From positions 42,879,946 through 42,943,945 of the forward strand of contig NC_134465.1 in NCBI RefSeq assembly GCF_047948215.1: a stretch of 64,000 nucleotides of DNA, written 5' to 3'. The stretch is from Lycorma delicatula. Lineage: Eukaryota; Arthropoda; Insecta; Hemiptera; Fulgoridae. Position 1 is the stretch's first letter. Each line of letters opens with the position of its first letter. A program made the translations under genes and the position numbers. Shown one piece after another: positions 44,092 to 56,450 of this stretch. The notes beneath the pieces are model-generated. The model ran no database searches. It saw only the letters and a program-made list of their open reading frames with translations, and was not told where the DNA came from.

Positions 44092-44409
44092 GTATATATT
44101 AAAATAATGAATGAATTATTTACCACTTGCGCCGGTCTCAATGACGCGACATACATAAATTGTGTCATTAATTTAAAAAAAAAAAATATATAGATACCTC
44201 TGTTCTTTTATGATTTTTCCATTCTAAGACAAAATTTTAAAGAATATAGTGCGTTCGGAAGTCGAAGTGCGGTATGCTTTAGAATTTTGTGGTGCATTCT
44301 GTTCTTTCGGCGTTAGATTGGTTGACTTGTGGGTTCGTTTGGGGTTCTCACCGAGAAATCAGTTGATCGAACGCGCTTCATTTGGTTTATCGGAATCAAT
44401 TGTTGAAAG
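43241..44409. other. AT-rich DNA with a (TA)n microsatellite
   Basis: (TA)n at about 44054-44089. The open frame beginning at 44249 becomes recognisable transposase only from about 44410; its earlier part matches nothing I know. Confidence 0.5.
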
Positions 44410-45430
44410 AAACGTAACGGTTCTTTCGGTAGAGGAACGCAATTTTCTCGTCGAATACGTCTTTCGTGAAGATGACAACAAGTATACTGATTTAGAAAAG
44501 CACAAGTTTTCTGAAAAGTTTCCAAATACTCCTATTCCTCACAGCAATGCAGTTCGAAATCTTATCGAAAAATTCCGGATTTTGTTGAAGACGCTGATCG
44601 AAGCGGAAGATCATCTAAACTAAACAAACAGAAGCCTCTTAATATGTCGGATGCTACGACCGACAGTCCGTCAAAGTCAACGCATAAATTAGCTTAGCAG
44701 CAAGATATCAGACTTGCTATCACAAATAAAGCTGTAAGAAAAGAACTGAAACTTTTACCCTACAAAGTAATGCGCGTTCAAGAACTGAATCCTACAGATC
44801 GTGCGAAAAGATTAAATTATTGTCAACGTTTAATCGACCAAAATTCCTAAGGTACCCTCGTCAATACTTTTTTTCGGATGAAGCGTGATTTCATCCGGGA
44901 GGGTATATTAATTTACAAAATCACGACTGTGATCGGCAACTAACCCCCGTGAATTATACGAATAATATTTACACGAAGCGAAAATTGGAGTCGGTGCGAG
45001 CAGAACGCGCATTGCGGATTCAATTTTTTTTTTTGTTGAAAATACAGTTAATAGTGAGCGTTATCATTTTGTTTTAACAAACTTCATTAGTCGATTAACA
45101 GCAGTGGAAAACAATCACAGTTGGTTCCAACAAGATGGCGCCACAGCGCATACAACTAACAGGTCAATGAGATTTTACGAAATATCTTTGGTGAACGAAT
45201 CTTTTCGATGGCTTTGTGGCCTACATGGTCTGTCTCTCCGAGATTATTCTCAATGGGAGCAGCGGTACAAACAATGTATATCACGCGTGATTGACCAACT
45301 AAAAACCTTAATAACGGTATACTTACGACACACTCCAGTACATCAGCTGATTAAAACGTTTGAAAATAAATTGAAACGTGTGCACTATTGTATTGATGTT
45401 GGAGGAGGTCATTTGCAACACCTTTTATAA
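44410..45430 (+). pseudogene. IS630-like transposase remnant, near full length
   Basis: In order: LSVEERNFLVEYVFRED and HSNAVRNLIEKFR (N-terminal HTH); DSPSKSTHKLA, KAVRKELKLLPYKVM, TDRAKRLNYCQRLID (linker). Then FFSDEA at 44871-44885, where the first catalytic Asp codon is 44877-44879 and the following Trp codon is a stop (44886-44888). Next are SWFQQDGATAHTTNRSM near 45116 (second Asp) and a degraded PPRSPDLSP block near 45220. The end reads DQLKTLITVYLR...VDVGGGHLQHLL-like text with a stop at 45428. At least four frameshifts or stops. The architecture matches transposases frequent in aphids and other hemipterans, which supports an insect source. Confidence 0.8.
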
Positions 45431-45581
45431 ACTATTCCAGTTATTATAATATCAGTCTCTATAAAGTAATGAAATAAAAATATAAAGTAATCTTTAACGA
45501 AGTAATTTAGGACATATGTTTGTATGAACTTTTTCCATTATTTTCACGAGTAATAAGCTGCCCCCGGGAGGACTTCGTGAT

Positions 45582-45643
<62 letters not shown>

Positions 45644-46089
45644 AATAAATGTTTTATAACTTATTAGTGTAAAATAATAATTCATTAATGTGAGGAAAAC
45701 TTAAAGTTTGTTTTTATAATTTTACATTGTGTAGATATGTATTAATTGTGTGGAGTGTGTTGCAGTTGCACGTGTGATAGTGTTATTCTTGAGAATGTAA
45801 ATACTATTTTAAGTTGTTAAGAGGCACTTCAAAAAAATAATAAACGATCTGTTAATATAGAATTTAATGGATGTAACATTTTTTATGTACTACTTTTAAA
45901 TACTTGTTTCATATTATTTATATCGATATATAATGTAATGTATTTAATTTTTATTTTTCCAGTTTCTTATGTACTACCGAATGTACATCAAAAGATTTGT
46001 GATTTTATAAAAGATTAATAAAATATTTTCTAATAACCCTTTAACCACACGGTTCAATCTAAAAAGCAGAATTTTTTTCAGTTAATTCT
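45431..46089. other. AT-rich DNA with (CT)n(TA)n compound microsatellite
   Basis: (CT)n then (TA)n at about 45581-45640. The block 45500-45570 (GTATGAACTTTTTCCATTAT, GCTGCCCCCGGGAGG) resembles the inverse of 8600-8690. Confidence 0.45.
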
Positions 46090-46260
46090 TATTATTTATT
46101 TATTTAAATTTTTAAGCAACTAAAAGGGTAACTGCCTGATTACAGCCGCTTTTTAAAAATGAATTTATTATGATATATGAAAAATGTCTAACCGGGATTC
46201 GAACACAGAACCACCTGATTAAAGATAGAATATTGAAGTTATTGTTTTTAAATGTTGGGT
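46090..46260 (-). mobile_element. tRNA-headed SINE, third type
   Basis: On the minus strand GTGGTTCTGTGTTCGAATCC is a strong B-box region followed by CGGTTAGACATTTTTCATAT, resembling the lead-out of the copies near 36.1 and 41.7 kb. The head is partly degraded. Confidence 0.5.
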
Positions 46261-46624
46261 TTTCATTCACCTTTTTCTCTTCACTAAAATAAACTTAAAT
46301 TCCATCCGAAACGTCTACTAACGTTTTGGATAGTTCCTTAAATTCCGTGACAGGGTAACCTGGTGGAAAGAATAACTACTGCGTCACCATCATTCCCAGA
46401 TTTCTTTATTATCCTGGTATTTTCTGGGAGATTTTACATGTTTTAAAACCACCAATCTACTGCTGATCGGGGGATCTACGGTTTTTATTAAAACAGATAA
46501 CTTTAATTTAAATACTTTTAAAATAACATAGAAATTTTTTAAATATGTAATAAAAAGCCAGAACCTAGAAGTACACTTTAAAAAAAATCATTAACCAAAA
46601 ACCATTATAACCGAAAAAAAGCTG
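46261..46624. other. AT-rich spacer, nothing recognised
   Basis: A slightly less AT-rich block at 46310-46470 gave no coding match. Confidence 0.5.
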
Positions 46625-47475
46625 ACGCAGCTAAAGCTGCGTTACGGGAAAGTCTTACAACTGTGGGATATTTCTGATGCACGACTTACTCACACATATT
46701 AATTGAAAATATTTATCATTTTATTTAAATATAATATTTTTTCGTTTATTTTATTAAATGATTCTAACTAAAGCGCGCGTACATATATCGTATTTAATTC
46801 GCGCGGGTGTAGTGATACTAGCAACGGCGGTCGGCACTAACTAAATTAATGTAATTTCACAACTTACATAGAGCAAATTTCGCTTATAGAGTTGTCACTG
46901 GTGTAGCCGCGAGGCTTAACGCACTAGGTACTGAGTCGTCCGGGCGGTGGAGTTCTAGACCCGGCCAGAACAAGTTACTTTTTTACGCTTTAAATATTAT
47001 TCATTTATTTAATTGTACCGCTCACCTGTGACGTCACAACATAGCAGACGATTACAACAGCATTTTTTGGCGTGGAGGTGCGATTTTTCGAAATCTTTTT
47101 GAACATATTGTTATTTTTTAATCGTTAACAAATGTGCTTAAAAAAAAAATATGACCTTAATTAGGCGAAATTTCGAGATATTTTCTCTACAGCAAGTAGA
47201 TCTTTTCAAGTGAAAATTTAACGGTATCAGTGGCTCATATATAGAAATAATCTGATTAATTTTGGTCAAAATCGGTCCAGTAGTTCTGGAAATATAAGGT
47301 GATTTAGTGGGCGACATCGAAATCGTATATACGAACATCCGGAAAATTTCTATCCGGTTTTTTGTGTTCCTTAGGTATCAAAACGTCAAGTTCCGGTAAA
47401 AAACTACATATGCCCAAATTGGACGGATTACATTACTTTCTTTCTAAAGTTATAGCGTAAGACGGGAAAGTAAAA
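46625..47475 (+). repeat. C-family repeat, full length
   Basis: Plus-orientation C copy. Opens GCTAAAGCTGCGTTACGGGA, AAGTCTTACAACTGTGGGAT; passes GCGCGCGTACATATATCG, GGTCGGCACTAACTAAATTA, the tRNA-like centre (GGTGGAGTTCTAGACCCGGC), CTGTGACGTCACAACATAGC and AAAATCGGTCCAGTAGTTCT; ends GCGTAAGACGGGAAAGTAAA. No coding frame. Confidence 0.8.
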
Positions 47476-49330
47476 GTAGTAAAAAATAAATCCGGAAATG
47501 TATTGTTTTTGAGCTACGGTTGCTGAAAGATTTTTACCTGAGCTTTGCTTCGAAGATAATGCAACACTAAATTTGTGTTTAATCAATATTTATACTAATT
47601 AAATATTAGTTGGCGTGAAAATTAAAAAAAAAGTTTCCTAAAAAATTATCTTTTTACTTTTTATTTTATTATATATCTTATACAAGTGATTATCTAGATC
47701 GAAAATCTGGATAATTTTCTCGGTATTCACGCACAGCAACTAATCCATTTTTATTTCTTTACTATAAATTAACAACACGTCCGTCAATTTTCCAAATGAA
47801 AATAGATTCGGGGTGTCACCCATTGTAACCAACTGACCGAACAATAACAGCAGAAACATAACAATAAACAGCAAACAACAAACAGCACAAACATAACAAT
47901 TTTTAATAAGTTTTAGAAGGCTCAAATTAATTTTTTATAATTTTTAGCATTTGTATGTAAATTGTTCTGTTTAAAATCGTATCACTTAACCTATCCAATT
48001 TATGTTTTGTTTATAATTAAAGTTTGAACTTTTTCAGTTTTTCTTTTATTTTAATAAAGGTTATTTAAATAAATAAATTTTCACAGAATTAAATTCTCTA
48101 CAAAATTAACAGAAAAATTTTGTTAACAAAGCTATTTTATTCAAAACCTAAAAAAGTGTATTTTCCGACAAAACGTTTTCATGTTTTACTCCTTTTTTTC
48201 TTAAAACCTAAGTAAGATAGAGGTTTAGGATCGCTTTTATTCAATTTCTTAGATCATAAACCATAAGGAAATATCAAATTTATCCCTCGATTTGTACTCC
48301 AAGAATTTTAGTACTGTTTAATTTCACAGAGGGAGCACAAAGCAGGACTGAATGTTTCGCGATCGGGAACTCGCTAACGAACCGTTTTTTGACTTATGTT
48401 TATATGAACTTTTTTTTATTTTTGACTGTAGAATCATCTTCTGAGAGATTGACGTGCAATTTTGAACCATTCTGTATATATTAAAGTAGTGCAATTCAAG
48501 TGAATACAAATTCTTTTTAGATTTGGCATAAAATAGTTTTTTAAATCTCAAATTAATAAATAAATAAATATTTCCGCTTTGTCTTGCTATAAATAAATTC
48601 GAATTTTTCTAAATCTATTTGTTTTGTTATTGAGTTTATTTAAGTTAATTTTGTCATAATTTTTATTGCCTATAAAATTTATTACAAATTACGGTTTGTT
48701 AATCAACTAAGTTTAATTGAGTTTATAGTTTAATTTTACCTCAAACCTTAAGAACTATTTTACTTTTGTTTTACGTGACTTTTCTCTAAGAAACTAAAGA
48801 AACTGTTTTTATAGTTTTTTTTATCATAATTAGTGACTAAAACGTAATCTGTATTATAAATTATCTGCGAAGCAAAAATCAGGATGAAATGTTTACAGTA
48901 GCAGTAACTGGAAACATTTTTATGAATTATTATTTCTCTTTTTTTTAGATTTAGAATCAACTCCTGAAATAGTATCCTTTGTTGGTGGAACAACCTGTCT
49001 GGATAAATCGCCGCGTGTATGAAAAACGAAACACGTTATGAGATACGAAAAAGGTAAAAACCTTAGTCTTTATTAAAACAAAGTATGGAAATACGAGAGT
49101 CGTTTTAAAGATTAAAGAGACAAATAACTAGAAAAATTACTGTTTATTAAACGACATTAAAATTAACGCCACATTTAATCCCCGGCTATATTTAGTCATT
49201 TATCCCATCTTTAGTTTCTTATTTCCCATCTTTAAGCTTTCTTATTCCAATAGTAAAGAATTGTTCACCTTTGAGCCGTTTTTGTACTGGATTACTGACC
49301 TACTTGTTATTGTCTAACAATTACATAAAA
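47476..49330. other. AT-rich DNA, no gene recognised
   Basis: No gene recognised. A CAAACAACA-type simple stretch lies at 47860-47900. The 48390-48460 block (TTATGTTTATATGAACTTTT) weakly resembles the 8.6 and 45.5 kb blocks. The minus-strand frames at 47740-47925, 48324-48551 and 48760-48993 match no family I know. Confidence 0.45.
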
Positions 49331-51310
49331 TTTGATTGTGTGATATCGGGACTGTAAGATGGATGAGCCAACATTTCCCGAACCGACGTTTGAATAGCTC
49401 TCTTGTTTTTTGAACGGTATGGATGCGGACGTTGTCATACAGAAGAATTATGCCTTTCAAGAAAGTTCCTTTCTTATCGAAGGGTTTCAATTTATTTATT
49501 TATTTTTTTAAGGTATCGTAAAGCTATTTACTGTCGATTATAATTATTTTCTAATTGCAATAAATTGAGCTTTTATAATCCCAAAACACCGTTAGCATCA
49601 CTTTACCGGTTGACGAATAGGTTTTGATTGTTTTCTTGGTAGGCGAATATTTCCATTTCATACGCTGACGTTCGGATTCCGGCTAAAAATGATGGATTCT
49701 AGTTCCATATCTAAGAAAAAATAAAACCGTCGTATTAAGTCCCGTACAAATAAGAATTCGGGTTATTTAGTAATTAAGATTTAAGTCGACCGTCTTGGAA
49801 CCCCCTTCAAATACATTTTCTTGTAATTCAGCTTATCACGGATAATGGAACGTACAGTACCGATATTCGCACTACAAATTTCAGCAATTTACATGATTTT
49901 TATTCGTATGTCCACGCGAATAAGATGATTAATGCGATTTTGCAAAGCGTCAGTCGGAACTTCCACTGGTATTCCTCTACGATGAAAATCTGTGACATTT
50001 GTTCTGTCTGATTTAAAGTTTTTGATTCACTTAACAAGAACAAAACAAAAGTAATGAAATGTAGTAGAAATAACAAAGATAGACCACTGAATGTGAAAAT
50101 AGGAGGAGAAAAGATTATGGAGGTAAAAGAATTTTGTTATTTGGGAAGTAAAATTACTAAAGATGGACGAAGCAGGAGCGATATAAAATGCCGAATAACA
50201 GAAGCTAAACAAGCCTTCAGTAAGAAATATAATTTGTTTACATCAAAAATTAATTTAAATGTCAAGAAAAGATTTTTGAAAGTGTATGTTTGGAGTGTCG
50301 CTTTATATGGAAGTGAAACTTGGACAATCGGAGTATCTGAAAAGAAAAGGTTAGAAGCTTTTGAAATGTGGTGCTATAGGAGAATGTTAAAAATCAGATG
50401 AGTGGATAAAGTGACAAATGAAGAGGTATTGCGGCAAATAGATGAAGAAAGAAGCATTTGGAAAAGTATAATTAAAAGAAGAGACAGACTTATAGGCCAC
50501 ATATTAAGGCATCCTGGAATAGTCGCTTTAATATTGGAGGGACAAGTAAAAGGAAAAAATTGTGTAGGCAGGCCACGTTTGGAATATGTAAAACAAATTG
50601 TTAGGGATGCAGGATTAGGGGGTATACTGAAATGAAATAACTAGCACTAGATAGGGAATCTTAGAGAGCTGCATCAAACCAGTCAAATGACTAAAGACAA
50701 AAAAAAAATACATTTTGACCATCCCTGAATCCATTTTGATTAGTTTCGGCGTGACGTCTGTACGTACATATCTCGCGCAAGTCAAAAACGATTAGCCGTA
50801 GGAAGTTAAAATTTTGGATTTAGGATTGTTGTAACATCTAGTTGTGCATCTTCCCTTTTGATTGCAATCGACTGAACCAAAAGTGTCCAAAATTCCAAAA
50901 TATTTTGATTTTGGACTTTTTTTTAACTGCAGTAATAAGCCCTCATTGAGAGCTTTTCAACGATATAAATAGTATTTATTTTCATTTGTTTTAGAGTTAT
51001 AGCCAAATAAAATTGTAATTAATGATATATTTTGATCTTACGGGAAATCTTACGGCATCCTGGAATAGTCGCTTTAATATTGGAAGGACAGGTAGAAGGG
51101 AAAAATTGTGTAGGCAGGTCACGTTTGGAATATGTAAAACAAATTGTTAGGGATGTAGGATGTAGAGGGTATACTGAAATGAAACGACTAGCACTAGATA
51201 GGGAATCTTGGAGAGCTGCATCAAACCAGTCAAATGACTGAAGACAAAAAAAAAAAGATTCACTTATAAAATAGTATACGGTTTATAAAAGTTTTATCGT
51301 ACCGTTTCAA
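49331..51310 (-). pseudogene. mariner transposase remnant split by a compound LINE insertion
   Basis: On the minus strand, from 50020 downward: VTDFHRRGIPVEVPTDALQN, RINHLIRVDIRIKIM, IAEICSANIGTVRSIIRDKL (helix-turn-helix region), a VPR block near 49800, then RQRMKWKYSPTKKT and STGKVMLTVFWDYKSS near 49600-49660. After a simple-sequence insertion come KGIILLYDNVRIHTVQKTRE (second catalytic Asp) and KCWLIHLTVPIS (degraded HPPYSPDI). The order fits D,D34D mariner transposases. Stops and frameshifts are present. The element's 5' flank resumes at 51267 after the insertion at 50034-51256. The outer boundaries are approximate. Confidence 0.75.
50034..51256 (+). mobile_element. compound retro-insertion: LINE copy 7 + D segment + LINE 3' end
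   Basis: Three joined parts sit between perfect 10-bp target duplications GATTCACTTA (50024-50033 and 51257-51266). Part 1, 50034-50707, is an RTE-like LINE from KNKTKVMKCSRNNKDRPLN to its 3' end and poly(A). Part 2, 50708-51040, is a D-family segment starting CATTTTGACCATCCCTGAAT and ending TTTTGATCTTACGGG. Part 3, 51041-51256, is a second LINE 3' end (HPGIVALILEGQVEGKNCVG to SNQSND) with its own poly(A). Part 1 has an in-frame stop at 50399-50401. Because only one pair of target duplications encloses all three, they entered as one unit. Confidence 0.85.
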
Positions 51311-52377
51311 CATTTACGCAATATTAAACGTGAATTTCACAATATTACACGTTTAGAAAATAATACTATATCACAGCACGCTGTTTTTCTATACTACACG
51401 ATTCAAGCGGAGATTATATTTAGAAATAAACAAAAGGGATTATAATAATGGAAACTCTTTGCAAACAGTTGATATTTTCTATTTCAGGGATGCCAATTTG
51501 AAGGTCAATAATGTCAGTTAATTCTATTAAATAACTTTTCCGCTGTTGCCATTTATCTTTTAATTATTAAACGACCTTCGTATATTAAACCGAATCTAAA
51601 TTAAGGATATTTAAAATTCGACACGTACTAATTTATTTAAATCTCTACAACTTACAAATTAATTTTTCATAGTGTTTAATATGAAAAATAATTTGAATAA
51701 TTCTTAATTCTTTAAACTATAAATTAGGTTTATTAGAAAAAAATAACAAAATATTCAAAGACAAAGTATTTTTTTTTAATTTTATTAAATGCGATTTAGA
51801 AACAAAAATGGGAGATATAAAAATTAAAACTGAATCAAACTAGTTAATTTAATTAATTATTAAAAAAAGTGAATATGTAAGTTTGCAATTTGTAAGTAAA
51901 GAAAAGGTAATGGTTGAAGTTGTGTGTTCGTTTGTGTGTTTACGCACGTACCTGTTTGAGCAATAAATTAAGTTGTAATAAAAGAAAGATTAGTAGTGCA
52001 GGTGTAGTTAGAGAGGGGGAGAGAGAGAGAGAGAGAGTGAGCAAGTGTGAAAAAGTATATGCGTCAGTGGATGCGAGAGATTGGGAGCAGGGTGAGGTCC
52101 AATGTCATTTTATAGCTTAAATTTTTTATTACATTATAATGAATACAGTTAACAAATTTATTATATAATTTTGCACCTGCATCTCTTTTATTACACCTTA
52201 AATTCTACAATATCATTACAATATAAATCTTGTCAAAAGTTTATACTCGTAATAAAAATTTAGATGTAATTACAATAAGATTACAACGTACAGTGTATTT
52301 CAAATTAAAAACCGGGGTTTTAAAGTTATGCAATATTTACAAAGGTATATTTTCATTTATAAATTATACAAGAAATA
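51311..52377. other. AT-rich DNA with a (GA)n tract
   Basis: A (GA)n tract lies at about 52017-52038 inside a low-complexity plus-strand frame (51914-52120) with many Arg/Glu codons. No gene recognised. Confidence 0.5.
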
Positions 52378-53650
52378 AAAGAGCAACACAAACCGTTTTT
52401 CCTGTAAGTGTTCAATCTGAACACTATTCATCGCACGGCACACATTCAGCCGATAAGAGAGTTCATCCCACACTTTAATCAGCAAGTCTGGGGTAATCAA
52501 TGCTACAGCAAATTTAATCCTATGTTCCAAGTCGGGTAGGTCGGCCGGAAACGGTGGTGGAACGCAAAAGTGGCGGGAGTATCACAAATTCTCCCTTCGA
52601 ATCGCAGAGCCTGGACAGTGTCCCTTGGTGCTGTAAGATTCTATAATCGGGCGTGTTTCAAGGGTTTATTTTAATGTCGGTTATAAGTTTCAAGTTTTGT
52701 TATATTTTATGGACGGATTTGTGATTAGCTAACGGCGGTGCATACACTTGATCCTTTATAAACCCCTAAAGAAAAAAAATACACGGGCTCAGATCGGGCA
52801 AACGCGGAGACCACAGCAAACAAGCCCTGTTATCTGGTGTCAGGCGACCGATCAAGCCGTCCGGGAGAATTTCATTCGACGTTATACCAGGTAGGAGATT
52901 CACCATCCTGTTGCCAAATAAAGTTCTGTGGTCGAGGAAAGAGCGGGTAGTTGTAGCATATCAAGATACGTAGTTCATTCCAGGCGCACTTTCTTCCTCG
53001 AAAAAGAACGGTCCGTAAACTTGCAGTCGGGATACGAGATAAAAAACATTCAGTTTCGGGGAGTTTCGTTCACTCTACAATATTTCGTGAGGATTTTTTG
53101 ACCCCGGATATACATATTATAATTGTTTACTTTTCTATTAACATGAAATATCGATACGTCGCCGAATACGATACGATAAAGAAAGTCTTCATCGTAAATG
53201 TAATTGTAATTTAATTTGCAAAGCCGGCGCGCAAACCGTAATCTATATGCTTTAGAGGTTCTAACAGCTGTAAATAGTACGGATGCAGTTGTAAGCGTTT
53301 CCTTAAAACCGCTGATTCGCGGCTAGCCTTTCAATGCATTTCCTAGGACTGCACACAAAAGACTTTATTACGCTTTCAACATCATCTTCAGATGCACTCG
53401 GTCGTCCTTGTACTCTTTCCTTTACAAATACAATCGACGGTTTCAATTCGTTTTTACCATCTACGAATGTTACTGTCACGCGCAGAATCGCAATATAACT
53501 TCAAACGAAACGCACGTTGAACGATTATTACAGATTCACACTTTGTAAACCGCGAAACACAGAACGCTTTCTGTCGGGAGTCGCCGTCTTTGCTACTAGC
53601 GCTTTCAAGCGTAAGGTACAGGAAACAGTTTATGAGCTTGCGCACAGCTA
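52378..53650 (-). pseudogene. IS630-like transposase remnant, near full length
   Basis: On the minus strand: SRQKAFCVSRFTKCESVIIV, QRAFRLKLYC and a RRW end (53590-53454) form the N-terminal HTH. Then VQGRPSASEDDVESVIKSFV, CSPRKCIERLA and RLQLHPYYLQLLEPLKH. The central catalytic region is heavily decayed. Next come WSPRLPDLSPCIFFL then GFIKDQVYAPP near 52740-52830 (the family's WPPRSPDLTPCDFFLWG) and PDLLIKVWDELSYRLNVCRA, MNSVQIEHLQ near 52400-52490. This order is the one seen in a very common insect transposase family. Several stops are present, including one replacing the Trp of FLWG. Confidence 0.8.
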
Positions 53651-54258
53651 AAGCTGATCAAGTTGCTCTTTCATTCACGTAATTAATTAATGTACGTAAA
53701 ACATACATTAATAATCGTATAATTAATCAATGTAAGTGAACTTTAGAAATATTACATAGATTTAAAACCCGGATATTCATTTTTAAACATTCGGTATATT
53801 TGTTTACGCTCTCAATTATCCGGAACATTCCTATGATTATTTATTCTTATCGTTAACCGGAGTTAAATAAACCTATCCGGAATAAAATTATTTTGTTATT
53901 TTTATTTTTATAAATTTGTTCCAAATTTGCTTGTAATTTCCCTCCTCCCGTCTTATATAGTAGTATCCCACTGGTGTTGGCCAAACTTAGGGAACTGATA
54001 TAAGGTCTGCAAAGTATAAAAAAAAACAAAAAAAAAACGTATAAATTATGTTTCCAATTACCAACAATTAGAAAGTGTAAATCCTAGTACTTTCGGAGCT
54101 GTTACTCCATCTTCAGGGATTTTCTAAAAGATGTTAATTTAAATTCAAATCAATCTTTTAAAATTATACTGTTAAGTACTAAGATTTACACTTTTTTATT
54201 TGTTTGTAAGTGGAAACTTAATTTATACAATTGTACTAATACCATCGGTGCCAAATAC
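53651..54258. other. AT-rich DNA, nothing recognised
   Basis: No coding or repeat match was seen. Confidence 0.5.
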
Positions 54259-55343
54259 TTTTTTTGTCTTCAATCATTTGACTGGTTTGATGCAGCTGAC
54301 CAAGATTCCCTATCTATTGCTAGTCGTTTCATTTCGGTATACTCCCTACATCCTACATCCCTAACAATTTTTTTTACATATTCCAAACATTGTCTGCACA
54401 GACAATGTTCCCCCCCCCCCAATATTAAAGCGACTATCCCAGGATTCCTTAATATGTGGCCTCTAAGTCTGTCCCTTCTTTTAGATATATTTTTCCAAAT
54501 GCTTTTTTCTTCATCTATTTGCCGCAACAACTCTTCATTTGTCACTTTATCCACCCATCTGATTTTTAACATTCTCCTATAGCACCGAATTTCAAAAGCT
54601 TCTAATCTTTTCTTCTCAGGTACTCCGATCGTTCAAGTTTCACTTCCATATAAAGTAACGCTCCAAACATATACTTTCAATAATCTTTTCCTGACATTTA
54701 AGTTAATTTTTGTTGTAAACAAATTATATTTCTGACTGAAGGCTCGTTTCGCGTGTGCTATTCGGAATTTTATATCGCTCGTCCATCTTTAATAATTCTA
54801 CTTCCCAAATAACAAAATTCTTCTACCTCCATAATCTTTTCTCCTCCTATTTTCACATTCAGTGGTCCATCTTTGTTATTTCTACTACATTTCATTACTT
54901 TCGTTTTGTTCTTGTTTATTTTCATGCGGTAGTTCTTGCACAGGACTTCATCAATGCCATTCATTGTTTCTTCTAAATCCCTTTTACTCTCAGCTAGAAT
55001 TACTATATCATCAGCAAATCGTAGCATCTTTATCTTTTCATCTTGTACTGTTACTTCGAATCTAAACTGTTGCTGTTTGGTTCCTGTAAATGTTAGCAAT
55101 TTTTCTTCTATCTCTGTATTTGAACCTTAATATTTTTTAAATGCTGAACAGTTTATTCCAGTCTACCTTATCGAATGCCTTTTCTAGGTTTATAAATGCC
55201 AAGTATGTTTGTTTGTTTTTCTTTAATCTTCCTTCTACTATTAATCTGAAGCCTAAAATTGCTTCCCTTGTTCCTATACTTTTCCTGAAACCAAATTGGT
55301 CTTCTCCTAACACTTCTTCCACTCTCCTCTCTCAATTTCTTCT
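54259..55343 (-). mobile_element. RTE-like LINE copy 8, deletion lineage
   Basis: Minus-strand copy reaching into the start of the reverse transcriptase (EEVLGEDQFGFRKSIGTREA near 55300). It shares three lesions with copy 9: a deletion joining GGAACCAAACAGCAACAG to TTTAGATTCG, which removes motif B (the GVRQGCSLSPLLF segment); loss of nine bases (AGCAGGAGC) near 54780; and a run of about ten C residues near 54410 where EGQVEG should be encoded. The catalytic box is LRFADDIVILAES (FADD). It has a different 5' truncation and different flanks from copy 9. Confidence 0.88.
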
Positions 55344-56162
55344 CAAACAAAAAAAAAATTATTTGAATAAATGATCCGTTAAGATGCAATTAATTTTATA
55401 TTTTATGATGCTATTCTGATGATAATTTTATTTTATTTCGTTGATTCATTTTGGAAGATACTGATGCGGTTTCTTTTTTTATACATAGGTTTGCGTACAG
55501 TGATGTACGAGTATATAATGTATTATTATGGATCTATTGCAATAAAATAGTTTAAAGAAACTTTTTTTAAAAGCTGTAAGAAATAACTGACATTTAATAA
55601 TAATATTATTTAAAATTTGTGCGTATTACCGGGTAGTTAATTTTAAATCGATTATAATTAGGGGCAATGTCAAATAGCTGTATAATTAATTATTATTTAC
55701 TTCGGGCAAAATTTCGCATTATCTGCCAATTAGTGAATTCCTGTTATATATAATGGTATATGGTATACTTACTGTTTGTTTCACCGTTTATTCTTTGACT
55801 GGAAACGATTAAAAATAGAATTAACTAAAAGCCTTATACCTCAATAACCATTGTAAATTCAAAATACCACGAATATGGAATAGTAATGTTAAATAGTTAG
55901 AAATTATTTAAGGTAATTTCTTATGAGTCGTACATCGATCACGAAAATTTATTTGCAATTACTAAATTAATAGTAAATCGATGTAATTGTTATTCGATAA
56001 AACGGGTAGTAAATTATTTTCCTGTTACTTTTAATAAAATAATGATTTAATTTTATACATCAGATTTATTTAGCGGATAACAAATGAATCTACTCAGCAC
56101 GTATAGTGGAAATCATCTCTTTTATAGAAAGAAACTCGAATGATTAACAATATATCTTGTAA
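55344..56162. other. AT-rich DNA, nothing recognised
   Basis: No coding or repeat match was seen. Confidence 0.5.
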
Positions 56163-56450
56163 GCTCACCGGGCCGGTGTAGTGGTTAACTGGTCATCGCC
56201 AATTAGCTGATTTCGAAGTCGAGATTTCTAAGTTTCAAATCCCAGTAAAGGCAAGTTACTTTTATACGGATTTGAATACTAAATCGTGGATACCGTTGTT
56301 CTTTGGTGCGCGGGTTTCAATTAACCACATATTTCAGGAATGGTCAACGTGAGACTGTATAAGACTACACTTCATTTACATTCACATATATATAATCCTC
56401 TGAAGTAATATCTAAACGGTAATTCCCGGAGGCTAAACAGAAAAAAAACC
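56163..56450 (+). mobile_element. SINE family S, near full length
   Basis: Head GCTCACCGGGCCGGTGTAGT followed by GGTTAACTGGTCATCGCC; B-box-like GTTTCAAATCCCAG; body ACGGATTTGAATACTAAATC, GTGGATACCG, GGTTTCAATTAACCACATAT; tail CCGGAGGCTAAACAGAAAAA. No clear target duplication. Confidence 0.82.

Noticed and set aside
44249..44409. Extended N-terminus of the IS630-like transposase
   Set aside because: The frame is open but recognisable similarity begins only near LSVEERNFLVEY; the upstream part is probably leader sequence.
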